Of a stretch of 64,000 nt of DNA, positions 40,572 through 48,528 are shown one piece after another. Origin of the DNA: Streptomyces sp. SJL17-4 (GTDB lineage Bacteria; Actinomycetota; Actinomycetes; Streptomycetales; Streptomycetaceae); assembly GCF_036826855.1 (NCBI RefSeq), contig NZ_CP104578.1, positions 372,001 to 436,000 of the forward strand, in the 5' to 3' direction. Made by a program: the position numbers and the translations under genes. How positions within the stretch are numbered: position 1 is the first letter of the stretch; each line of letters opens with the position of its first letter. The notes under the pieces were generated by a model. That model ran no database searches. It worked only from the letters and a program-made list of their open reading frames with translations, and was not told where the DNA came from.

Positions 40572-42665
40572 GTGTCCTCGCCTCGACCGGGGGGTCGGCC
40601 GGGAGACGAGCAGGCTCCCGGGCCGCTCTGGTCGGAGCCCGGGACGCTGCTCGAGCACGTGGCGGTGGCCGTGCTCGGCATCGACGAGGACGGCCGGATC
40701 TGCTACTGGGGGCCCGGTGCGCAGCGGCTCTTCGGCCATCGGGCCGCGGACGTCCTGTCCCGGCCGGCCGCCGTCCTCTTTCCCGCCGCGCCCCTCGACG
40801 GGGCCGGTGCGGCGGAGCGCCTCGCGGAGCGCGGTCGCACCCTGGGGTACTGGCGGGCACGTGTACCGACGCTGCACCGGGACGGCAGGGTGTTCGACTG
40901 CGGGTTCCGGGTCTTCCCGGTGACCGGCGCCGAGGGCCGCTCCGTCATTCTCGGGCTGGCGAGCGAGAGTGCGGGCCTCGACCGGGTGAAGACCAACCTC
41001 GCCTTCCTCGACGCGCTGTTCGCGACCTGCCCGATCGGCCTGGTGATGCTCGACGAGAACCTGCGGTACGTCCACCTCAACCAGGCGCTTGCGGACATGG
41101 ACGGGGCCCCGATCGAGGACCACATCGGCCGCACCATGGCGGAGTTCATGATCACGTCCGACGGGGGCGCGTACCAGCGCATGCTCCGGGCCGTCGCCGA
41201 CGAGGGCCGGACCGTCGTGAGCACGCTGGTCGTGCTCCGTACGCCGGGCCGTCCCGATCGGGAGCAGGTGCGTTCCGTGAGCTTCTTCCCGCTCAGTCAG
41301 GCCGTCGGCTCACGGCCCGGCGTGGGAGGACTCCTCGTCGACGTCACCGACCGTGAGCAGGCCCTCCTGGAGGCGGCCGCCGGGCGGGAGCGGCTGGCAC
41401 TCCTCGACCGGGCCGCGGCCCGCATCGGCACCACGCTGGACGTGAACGTCACGGCCCGCGAGCTGGTCGAGGCGGTCGTTCCCGAGTTCTGCGACGCCTC
41501 CGTGGTGGAGGTCGTGGAGTGGAAGGACGAGCGCGAGGTGTTCGATCCGGAGTCGGTGCTGGTCACCCGCCGGATCGCGGCCGACACCTGCCTGCCGCCG
41601 CCCGCCCAGGAGCTGGTCGGCGGCCTGGAGCGGGTGACGTATCCGCCGGGCTCGACCATCCACCAGGCCCTCACGACGGGCCGTCCCGTCTGCGTCCCCG
41701 TGAACAGCGACTTCATGACCCGGACGGTCATCCACCAGGCCCGCGCCCAGCTCCTGGTCGACAGCGGTCTGACGTCGCTGCTCATCGCTCCGCTCATCGC
41801 GCGGGGCACGGTGCAGGGCATCATCATGTTCGGCCGCTCCGGCGGCCGGCCGGACTTCACCGAGGAGGACCTCCGCCTGGCGGGAGAGCTCGCCTCGCGG
41901 GCCGCGCTGTGTCTGGACAACGCGCGGCTCTACAGCCGGGTCCAGGACATCGCGCTCACCCTCCAGCGCGCGCTGCTGCCCACCGCCCTCGCGAGCAGCC
42001 CGTCCGTGCTCGTCGCCCACCGCTACCTGCCGGGCAGCCACGTCACCGAGGTCGGCGGCGACTGGTACGACGTGATCGATCTGCCCGGCGGCCGGGTGGC
42101 CCTGGTGGTCGGCGACGTGATGGGACACGGCGTGCCCGCGGCGGCGGCGATGGGCCGTCTGCGCATCACCACCAAGGCGCTGGCCCGCCAGAACCTGGAA
42201 CCCGACCGGCTCCTCGCGGAGCTCGACGCCTGCGCCCAGGACGCCGGCATCGCGTACGCGACCTGCCTCTACATCCGCTACGACCCGGGGACGGGCCTGG
42301 CCCGCATCGCCAACGCGGGTCATCTGCCGCCGCTGCGGCGCCGGCCGAACGGCACGGTCGAGTCGATCGACGAGGTGCTGGGGGTGCCGCTGGGGGTGGG
42401 CGGCGTGCCCTTCCGTACGACCGAGACCGAGCTCCACGACGGCGACACCCTCGCCTTGTACACGGACGGCCTGGTCGAGGCGCGCGGCCTCGACATCGGT
42501 GAGGGCATGGCCGCGTTGCGGTCTCAACTCGAAGGCGCGACCGGCACGTTGGAGGAGACGGCGGACGGCATCCTGGCTCGGCTGCTGCCCGAGGCACCCA
42601 CCGACGACGCCGTGATCGTGCTCGCCCGGATCCGGCGCGAAGGCCCCGGGGGCGCCTCGGCCTGA
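40572..42665 (+). CDS. PAS-GAF-SpoIIE (PP2C-type) protein phosphatase
   Basis: The 697-residue protein has two PAS domains (about residues 20-140 and 140-260), a GAF domain (about 270-450) and a C-terminal SpoIIE-type PP2C phosphatase (about 480-690). The phosphatase metal ligands are seen in VGGDWYDVI and VVGDVMGHGVPAAAAM, and NAGHLPPLRR and YTDGLVEARG follow. Such proteins dephosphorylate anti-anti-sigma factors in partner-switching circuits that respond to stress; no anti-sigma gene or kinase domain is adjacent. The GTG start at 40572 is used. The last codons are part of a 35-base tandem duplication running past the stop. Confidence 0.85.
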   Translation: MSSPRPGGRPGDEQAPGPLWSEPGTLLEHVAVAVLGIDEDGRICYWGPGAQRLFGHRAADVLSRPAAVLFPAAPLDGAGAAERLAERGRTLGYWRARVPTLHRDGRVFDCGFRVFPVTGAEGRSVILGLASESAGLDRVKTNLAFLDALFATCPIGLVMLDENLRYVHLNQALADMDGAPIEDHIGRTMAEFMITSDGGAYQRMLRAVADEGRTVVSTLVVLRTPGRPDREQVRSVSFFPLSQAVGSRPGVGGLLVDVTDREQALLEAAAGRERLALLDRAAARIGTTLDVNVTARELVEAVVPEFCDASVVEVVEWKDEREVFDPESVLVTRRIAADTCLPPPAQELVGGLERVTYPPGSTIHQALTTGRPVCVPVNSDFMTRTVIHQARAQLLVDSGLTSLLIAPLIARGTVQGIIMFGRSGGRPDFTEEDLRLAGELASRAALCLDNARLYSRVQDIALTLQRALLPTALASSPSVLVAHRYLPGSHVTEVGGDWYDVIDLPGGRVALVVGDVMGHGVPAAAAMGRLRITTKALARQNLEPDRLLAELDACAQDAGIAYATCLYIRYDPGTGLARIANAGHLPPLRRRPNGTVESIDEVLGVPLGVGGVPFRTTETELHDGDTLALYTDGLVEARGLDIGEGMAALRSQLEGATGTLEETADGILARLLPEAPTDDAVIVLARIRREGPGGASA

Positions 42666-42723
42666 TCGCCGGGACACCCCCTGGCGGTGCCTCGGCCTGA
42701 TCTCCGAGACACCCCCCGGCAGT
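42654..42723. repeat. Tandem 35-base direct repeat over the 3' end of the phosphatase gene
   Basis: The sequence beginning GCCTCGGCCTGATC at 42654 is repeated from 42689 with few differences (GCCTCGGCCTGATC again, then GAGACACC for GGGACACC). The first copy holds the stop codon of the phosphatase gene; the second contains an identical stop context outside any gene. Confidence 0.75.
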
Positions 42724-42737
42724 GCCCCCGGCTCCGC

Positions 42738-43802
42738 TCAGCCGCCGCTGGACGAGCGCACCCGCAGGCGGGGAAGGACGAACAGCCGGTGCCGGGGAGC
42801 GTCCGGCTGCTCGATCCTGCGCACCAGCAACTCCACGGCGGACGCGCCGACTTCATGCTTCGCGGGGGCGATGGCGCTCAGCGGGATGTCGGCGAGTCCC
42901 GCCACCTCGTCGTCGTACGCCACGATCGCGACGTCGCCGGGGACCCGGACGGATCGCGCGCGCGCCTTCCTGAGCAGCGCGAGCGCGTGGTTGTCGGGAT
43001 GGGCGATGACGGCGTCGACCCGGCCGGCCGCCACGGCGTCCAGCAGTTCCTCGACCGGGTCGTCGTACTCCGGGCTCCCGGGGCCCGCGTCGCCGGTGTC
43101 CAGGACGGACGCCGGAAGAGGGGCTCCGAGCCCGGCCGCGCGTACCCCGGCCTCGAAGCCCTCGATGATCCACTGCGCGGTCGGGCTGGTGCCGCGTACG
43201 AGCAGGGCGAGGCGCGTGCGGCCCGCCTCCGCGAGATGCCGCACGGCCAGGCGTGCCCCGTGGACGTGGTCCGACACCACATGGTCGATGCCGGCCATCT
43301 CGTCCGTCTCGGGGCGGCGCTCCACGATCACGACGGGGACGGGCAGGTGCTCGTACCAGCCGCGGGGCCCGGTCGGGACGACGAGCAGCCCGTCGACGCC
43401 GTCGCCGATCATCCTCTCGACCTGCGCGCGCTCCTCGTCCGCGTCGTACCCCGAGATGTCGAGCACCAGCCGGGCGTTCCGGGCGGCGGCGGCCTCGCGC
43501 GCACCCTTGATCACCTCGGGGTAGTAGTAGTCGGCGGACGGCACGATCAGGCCGATGACGCGCTCCCGGCCGCGGGCCGGTGCGGCGGGGTCGGTGTCCG
43601 CGGGTGCGGTCTCCGCCCAGGTCTCGGGCAGCATGGCCCCGCCGTGCACCCGGGCGACCAGGCCGCGGTCGGCGAGTACCTCCACGTCCCGGCGGATCGT
43701 GACCGGGGAGACTCCCAGCTCGGCGGCGAAGTCGCTGACCCGGAGGGAGCCCTCTTCGCGCAGCCTGCGCAGGATCGCCTGATGCCTGTGTTCCGCGTGC
43801 AC
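42738..43802 (-). CDS. DeoR-headed, LacI-type sugar-responsive regulator
   Basis: The 354-residue protein joins a DeoR-type helix-turn-helix (about residues 5-55: RLREEGSLRVSDFAAELGVS, PVTIRRDVEVLADRGLV) to a LacI/GalR periplasmic-binding-like sensor domain (from about residue 80: IGLIVPSADYYYPEVIKGAR). It is therefore not a standard LacI protein, whose head is different. It is divergent from the secreted family 8 polysaccharide lyase and probably controls it in response to a sugar released from the polymer. The 210 bases between the two starts hold the promoters; no clear palindrome is visible. Confidence 0.8.
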   Translation of the reverse strand: MHAEHRHQAILRRLREEGSLRVSDFAAELGVSPVTIRRDVEVLADRGLVARVHGGAMLPETWAETAPADTDPAAPARGRERVIGLIVPSADYYYPEVIKGAREAAAARNARLVLDISGYDADEERAQVERMIGDGVDGLLVVPTGPRGWYEHLPVPVVIVERRPETDEMAGIDHVVSDHVHGARLAVRHLAEAGRTRLALLVRGTSPTAQWIIEGFEAGVRAAGLGAPLPASVLDTGDAGPGSPEYDDPVEELLDAVAAGRVDAVIAHPDNHALALLRKARARSVRVPGDVAIVAYDDEVAGLADIPLSAIAPAKHEVGASAVELLVRRIEQPDAPRHRLFVLPRLRVRSSSGG

Positions 43803-44012
43803 GTACCCGCTCCCCTCGAACGACGGCCCAGTTCAGAAGCAGTGTAGCCACCTTGCGATCGATTCTGTCTGTTCTCTGTCGAATGGACATTGCATGGCTG
43901 TTCCTGTTCAAACCGTTGCTCTCTTGCTTTTCTGCGTGTTAGAAACCCCACGCTCACGAGCCAGCGACAGCGCCGAGGCAACGACGCGCTCCTCCCGTAA
44001 AGGTCGTCTCCC

Positions 44013-46454
44013 ATGCCATCTCCCTGGCCTCGCCGCACCTTCCTCCACGCCGCCGGTGGGGGCGCGCTCGCCGTCGGACTCACCGGGACTCTCGCGCACC
44101 CCGCCGGCGCCTCCGAAGTCCTCGACGCCGCGGGGACGTTCACCGCCGCGTCCGACGCGGAGTACGACGCGCTGCGCGGCAGGTGGCGCGACCTCGTCCT
44201 CGGTACGGGCTTCAGCCCGACCGCGGAGCCGTTCCGGACCATCCTCGGCACCCTCGGCACGACCGCGGCCGGCTACCGGGCGACGATGGCCCCGGCAAGC
44301 GGTTCGCTCTGGCCCGGCCGCTCCTGGGCCGACCCGGAGCCCGATCTCGACGCCGAGTCGTACGCCTTCTCGGCGGCCATGAACGACAGCTACAACCGGC
44401 TGCGCACCATGGCCGAGGCGTACTCCCAGCCGGGCACCGGACTGACCGGGGACACCGGACTGCGGGACGCCGTCCTCACCGGGCTCGACCACCTCTACTC
44501 CGAGGTCTACAACGAGCACACGACGCGGTACGGCAACTGGTACAACTGGCAGATCGGCGCCCCGCAGGCGCTGATGGACACCTGTGTGCTGATGTACGAG
44601 CACCTGTCGGCGGCGCAGATCTCCGCCTACTGCCGGGCCGTGGACGCGTTCGTGCCGGAATCGGTCTTCGCCTCGTACACCGGGACCAGTACCGGAGCCA
44701 ACCGGGTCGACCTGTGCCGCGGAGTCGTCCTGCGCGGCATCGTCGGCAAGGACCCGGCCAAGATCACGCTGGCGTCCCGGGCGCTGGCCCCGGTCTTCCC
44801 CTACGTCACCTCGGGCGACGGCTTCTACGCCGACGGGTCGTTCGTCCAGCACCGCAACGTCCCCTACATCGGCGGTTACGGCGCGGTGCTGCACGACGGT
44901 GTGGGCCGGCTGCTCGCGCTGCTGCGCGGGTCGAGCTGGGAGGTGACGGGACCGGGCACACAGCTGTTCCTCGACACGATCGAGAAGGCCGTCGCGCCGT
45001 TCATCTACAACGGTCTGATCATGGACAACGTCAGCAGCCGGGGCATCAGCCGCATCGGCACCAACGAACACCAGCGCGCCCACGGCCTGATGGCGACCAT
45101 CCTGCTGGTCGGCCAGGGGGCGAGCCCCGAGGAGAACGCCCGCTGGCGGGCGATGGTCAAGGGCTGGCTGCGACGCGACTACTACTACCCGGCGCTCAAG
45201 AACCCCGGCCTCAGCCTGATCAGGGCCTCGCTCCTGCAGGCGCTCCAGGACGACGCCTCCGTGCAGGCCGCACCCGAGCCCGTCGAGCACCGGCTGTTCC
45301 CCAACATGGCACGGGCCACCCACCGGCGCCGCGACTGGGCGGCCTCCTTCTCCATGGCCTCGAACCGCATCGCCCACTACGAGTTCGGCAACGGCGAGCA
45401 CGCCCGCGGCTACCACACCGGCGCCGGGTGGCTCTCCTGGTGGGGCCGCGACTTCGGTCTGGAGCAGTACTCGGACGCCTACTGGCCCACCGTCGACCCC
45501 TACCGCCTGCCCGGCATCACCGCCTCGCGCAAGCCGCTCGCCGACGGCGAGGGCGGCAACTGGGGGCAGCCCATGCCGGACGCGGCCTGGGTCGGCGGCA
45601 CCACCGACGGCGAGTACGCCGCCATCGGCCAGCACCTCAAGGGCCTCTCCAGCACCCTGGACGCCAAGAAGTCCTGGTTCTGCCTCGACGACTCGATCGT
45701 CTGCCTCGGCGCCGGCATCACCGCCACGGACGGCCATGCCGTCGAGACGACCGTCGACAACCGCGCCCTCGGCGCGACGGGCGCCCCCGTCCTCACGATC
45801 GACGGCCGGCCGCAGCCGGTCGCCCAGGGCTGGACGGGCACCTTCGACGACGCCGAGTGGGCCCACATCGCCGGACAGGCGGGGTACGTCTTCCCCGGCG
45901 GCGCCAAGCTCGGCGCGGTACGCGAGGAGCGCACCGGCTCCTGGCGGGACATCAACACCGGCGGCTCCCCCGACCCGATCACCCGCCGCTACCTGACCCT
46001 CGTCACCGACCACGGCATCGATCCGACCGGCGGCGACTACGCCTATGTCCTGCTGCCGGGAGCGAGCGCCAGCACCACCGCGCAGCGCGCCCACGACCGT
46101 GGATGGCTGCGGATCCTCGCCAACTCCGGTGCCCAGCAAGGCGTCCGCGTGCCGAAGCTGGCCCTCACCGCCGTGAACTTCTGGAGCGCGGGCACCGTCG
46201 AGAGGCTGCGCGCGAGCGCCCCCGCCTCCGTACTCGTACGGGAGCACCGCAACGGCACGGCGACCCTCGTCGTCTCGGACCCCGCGCGGCAGGCCACGTC
46301 CCTGGAGATCGTCTGGAACCGCAGGGTGAGCACGGTGCTCTCCAAGCCCGCCACGGTCACCGCCGCCACGACCGGTTCGTCGCTGAAGCTCACCTTCGGC
46401 GATCTCACCGGCCAGGCCGGCGCGCCCCAGAAGATCACCGTCCGCCTCGGCTGA
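44013..46454 (+). CDS. Secreted polysaccharide lyase family 8 (hyaluronate/chondroitin/xanthan lyase type)
   Basis: The 813-residue protein starts with a twin-arginine signal (PRRTFLHAAGGG, cleavage near residue 33). The catalytic triad of family 8 is visible with the exact spacing of pneumococcal hyaluronate lyase: N230 in GANRVD, H280 in FVQHRNV and Y289 in IGGYG. An alpha/alpha toroid (about 40-380) is followed by the beta-sandwich domains. It cleaves uronate-containing polysaccharides by beta-elimination outside the cell. Which polymer it attacks is unknown; an exopolysaccharide cluster starts 480 bases downstream. It has a terminator and a divergent DeoR/LacI-type regulator. Confidence 0.9.
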   Translation: MPSPWPRRTFLHAAGGGALAVGLTGTLAHPAGASEVLDAAGTFTAASDAEYDALRGRWRDLVLGTGFSPTAEPFRTILGTLGTTAAGYRATMAPASGSLWPGRSWADPEPDLDAESYAFSAAMNDSYNRLRTMAEAYSQPGTGLTGDTGLRDAVLTGLDHLYSEVYNEHTTRYGNWYNWQIGAPQALMDTCVLMYEHLSAAQISAYCRAVDAFVPESVFASYTGTSTGANRVDLCRGVVLRGIVGKDPAKITLASRALAPVFPYVTSGDGFYADGSFVQHRNVPYIGGYGAVLHDGVGRLLALLRGSSWEVTGPGTQLFLDTIEKAVAPFIYNGLIMDNVSSRGISRIGTNEHQRAHGLMATILLVGQGASPEENARWRAMVKGWLRRDYYYPALKNPGLSLIRASLLQALQDDASVQAAPEPVEHRLFPNMARATHRRRDWAASFSMASNRIAHYEFGNGEHARGYHTGAGWLSWWGRDFGLEQYSDAYWPTVDPYRLPGITASRKPLADGEGGNWGQPMPDAAWVGGTTDGEYAAIGQHLKGLSSTLDAKKSWFCLDDSIVCLGAGITATDGHAVETTVDNRALGATGAPVLTIDGRPQPVAQGWTGTFDDAEWAHIAGQAGYVFPGGAKLGAVREERTGSWRDINTGGSPDPITRRYLTLVTDHGIDPTGGDYAYVLLPGASASTTAQRAHDRGWLRILANSGAQQGVRVPKLALTAVNFWSAGTVERLRASAPASVLVREHRNGTATLVVSDPARQATSLEIVWNRRVSTVLSKPATVTAATTGSSLKLTFGDLTGQAGAPQKITVRLG

Positions 46455-46574
46455 CACCGAGGCGAAAGGCTAAAGAACAAGCCAAGCATGACCCGGTCGG
46501 CGCGTCCGGAACGGCTCGGAATCGGCGGCGCCGGTGACCCGGGGACATGCCGTCGTCACAGGTCACCCGGCACG

Positions 46575-46598
46575 CCTCCGCCGTCAACGCGGCGGAGG
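46575..46598 (+). terminator. Stem-loop after the polysaccharide lyase gene
   Basis: CCTCCGCCG at 46575-46583 pairs with CGGCGGAGG at 46590-46598 around a six-base loop, 120 bases after the lyase stop. Confidence 0.6.
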
Positions 46599-46860
46599 AC
46601 CGTCACCCGCCGGTCATTCCACCTTCAAAGGTTCAGCACATTTTGCATACATCCCCTCTCCAGACGGGCTTCGATGCTCTAGATTGACCATGCTTCACAG
46701 CTCGGACACCAGGCGACAAATGATGATCTTTCGGTCCAGCGCCAGGGACAGCCCGTAGTCGCGTCCCCTGTCGCCTGAATGAGCGTGTTCACGTAACGCT
46801 GCAACACCGGTGCGTCATGCGCGGGGTGGGCGGGGCCCCCCCTGACGAGAGGAACAGCGC

Positions 46861-46930
46861 GGCGCGGGAGGCGGGGGCCTCCCGAGGGGAGGAGCGGCGC
46901 GGGGGGCGGGGGCCTCCCGGGGGGAGGAAC
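46861..46930 (+). repeat. Two 35-base tandem repeats, each with a hairpin and ribosome-binding site
   Basis: The units 46861-46895 and 46896-46930 differ at only three positions. Each contains a GC hairpin around GGGGGCCTCCC and ends in GGGGAGGA(G/A)C. The second unit supplies the ribosome-binding site of the sugar transferase gene, whose GTG is at 46932. A more diverged third copy may precede them (about 46820-46860). Confidence 0.8.
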
Positions 46931-46931
46931 C

Positions 46932-48455
46932 GTGTGGAGCCAACACGTCGAGCCCACTGACGCCCTGGGGGGGTCTGTGCAGCAGGGTGAGTTAGTCAGT
47001 CCGTTCCCATCGGCGCGCGGACGGCTGGAGAACGGACCGATCAGCCGGACCACCACCGACTGGGAGCAGCGCTACCGCCGGGCCGTCATCACCAGCGACA
47101 CCGTGGCCACCGCCTTCGTGGTGGCGGCGATCGGCGGCTTCTTCGGGGTCCGGGACGCGGCCGACTGGCACGAGAAGTGGAGAATTCTCGCCTTCGCCAC
47201 CGAACTGCTCGTCCTGGCGGCGCTCGCGGTGAGCCGGTCCTGGTCCCCCGCCGTACTCGGCCAGGGCGCCGAGGAGTTCCGCCGGCTCGGACGCTCGCTC
47301 TGCGCGGCGGCCGTCCTCCTGGCGCTGGTCGGGATCGCCCTGACCTCGCGCAACATCAAGCTCTGGATCTTCGTCGCGATACCGGTGATCGCACTCGTCA
47401 CCATGACCGAGCGGTATCTGCTCCGCCTCTGGCTGCACAAACAACGGAAAGAGGGACGGTGTCTGCGCCCGGTGCTCGCTGCCGGGAGCCCGGCCACCGT
47501 GCGCGATCTGATCTCCCGGACCCGGAAGTTCCCGCACCTCGGCTGGCGGGTGGAGGCGGTGTGCACGGCGGACCGTCCCGGGCTCGACGTCGACCAGGTG
47601 GACGGGGTGCCGGTCGTCGGTGAACTGGCCGACGTGGCGGGCCATGTACGCCGCAACGGCTACCGGGTCGTCGCGGTCACACCGGACCCGCACTGGTCTC
47701 CGGACCGGCTGCAGCGGCTGGCCTGGAACCTCGAGGGCAGCGATGCCGAGATGGTCGTGGCGCCCGTGCTCATGGAGGTGGCGGGGCCGCGGCTGCACGT
47801 CGACGCGGTGCTGGGGATCCCGCTGCTGCGGGTCAGCATGCCGACCTTCACCGGGGGCCGCCGGGCGGTCAAGGAGGTCGTCGACCGGCTGGGCGCGGCG
47901 ATCCTGCTGATGCTGCTGGCACCGCTGATGCTGGTCGTCGCCCTGCTCGTGCTGGTGGACAGCCGGGGTGGCGCGGTCTACCGGCAGCGCAGGGTCGGCA
48001 AGGACGGCCGCGAGTTCACCATCCTCAAGTTCCGCACCATGGTCGTCGGCGCCGACGCGGCACGCGCCGAACTCGCCCACCGCAACGAGGGCGCAGGCCT
48101 GCTGTTCAAGCTCCGCCGCGATCCACGGGTGACCCGGGTGGGAACGGTGCTGCGCCGGTACTCGCTCGACGAACTGCCGCAGCTCTTCAACGTGCTCACC
48201 GGCTCCATGTCGCTGGTCGGCCCACGGCCGCCGTTGCCGGAGGAGTCCGCCGCGTACGGGCCGGACATCCGGCGGCGTCTCCTCGTCAAGCCGGGACTCA
48301 CCGGCCTGTGGCAGATCAGCGGACGCAGCGACCTGTCGTGGGAGGAGGCGGTCCGGCTGGATCTGCGGTACGTGGAGGACTGGTCGCTCGCCCTGGACAC
48401 GGTGATCTTGTGGAAGACGCTGCGTGCGGTGATCCATGGGCAGGGGGCCTACTGA
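46932..48455 (+). CDS. Exopolysaccharide polyprenyl glycosylphosphotransferase (initiating enzyme)
   Basis: The 507-residue membrane enzyme starts chain assembly by moving a sugar 1-phosphate to undecaprenyl phosphate. Four membrane segments occupy about residues 50-165, a nucleotide-fold region follows, and the C-terminal sugar transferase domain (about 310-507) shows KEVVDRLGAAILLMLLAP, RQRRVGKDGREFTILKFRTM, GPRPPLPEES and KPGLTGLWQISGRSDLSWEE. The GTG at 46932 has GGAGG four bases upstream. Codon 21 is TTA (46992-46994), so translation of the first gene of the cluster should need bldA. The start is set by the repeated hairpin leader just before it. Confidence 0.85.
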   Translation: MWSQHVEPTDALGGSVQQGELVSPFPSARGRLENGPISRTTTDWEQRYRRAVITSDTVATAFVVAAIGGFFGVRDAADWHEKWRILAFATELLVLAALAVSRSWSPAVLGQGAEEFRRLGRSLCAAAVLLALVGIALTSRNIKLWIFVAIPVIALVTMTERYLLRLWLHKQRKEGRCLRPVLAAGSPATVRDLISRTRKFPHLGWRVEAVCTADRPGLDVDQVDGVPVVGELADVAGHVRRNGYRVVAVTPDPHWSPDRLQRLAWNLEGSDAEMVVAPVLMEVAGPRLHVDAVLGIPLLRVSMPTFTGGRRAVKEVVDRLGAAILLMLLAPLMLVVALLVLVDSRGGAVYRQRRVGKDGREFTILKFRTMVVGADAARAELAHRNEGAGLLFKLRRDPRVTRVGTVLRRYSLDELPQLFNVLTGSMSLVGPRPPLPEESAAYGPDIRRRLLVKPGLTGLWQISGRSDLSWEEAVRLDLRYVEDWSLALDTVILWKTLRAVIHGQGAY

Positions 48456-48489
48456 TGCGCGGGGGACGTCGTCCGGTCGGCTCGGGGAC

Positions 48490-48520
48490 GGCAGGCCGCG
48501 AGGGCCTGCCCGGGGGGAGG
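48490..48520 (+). promoter_or_regulatory. Hairpin plus ribosome-binding site in front of the sugar dehydrogenase gene
   Basis: GGCAGGCC at 48490-48497 pairs perfectly with GGCCTGCC at 48503-48510, and GGGGGGAGG follows directly. The arrangement and sequence closely copy the leader of the preceding gene (GGGCCTCCCGGGGGGAGGAAC there, GGGCCTGCCCGGGGGGAGG here). It could act on translation or be a mild terminator between the two genes. Confidence 0.55.
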
Positions 48521-48528
48521 AACAGGGC

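Larger units (their letters stand above)
46455..46931. other. Long leader region before the exopolysaccharide cluster
   Basis: No gene is seen in these 477 bases. In order they hold the lyase terminator (46575-46598), an AT-richer stretch (about 46625-46740) that must contain the cluster promoter, a nine-base inverted repeat CAGGCGACA (46710-46718) / TGTCGCCTG (46769-46777) enclosing a second one GGGAC/GTCCC, a CGTAAC box at 46792, and two 35-base tandem repeats that end at the first start codon. The nested inverted repeats suggest a folded leader RNA. Confidence 0.5.

Noticed and set aside
43908..46457. Long minus-strand frame of 849 codons opposite the polysaccharide lyase
   Set aside because: The plus strand has a complete family 8 lyase with signal peptide and catalytic triad; the antisense frame is Gly/Arg/Val-rich without motifs.
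46861..46930. CRISPR or phage attachment repeat
   Set aside because: Only two full adjacent units without spacers, containing a ribosome-binding site; no integrase, tRNA or cas gene nearby.
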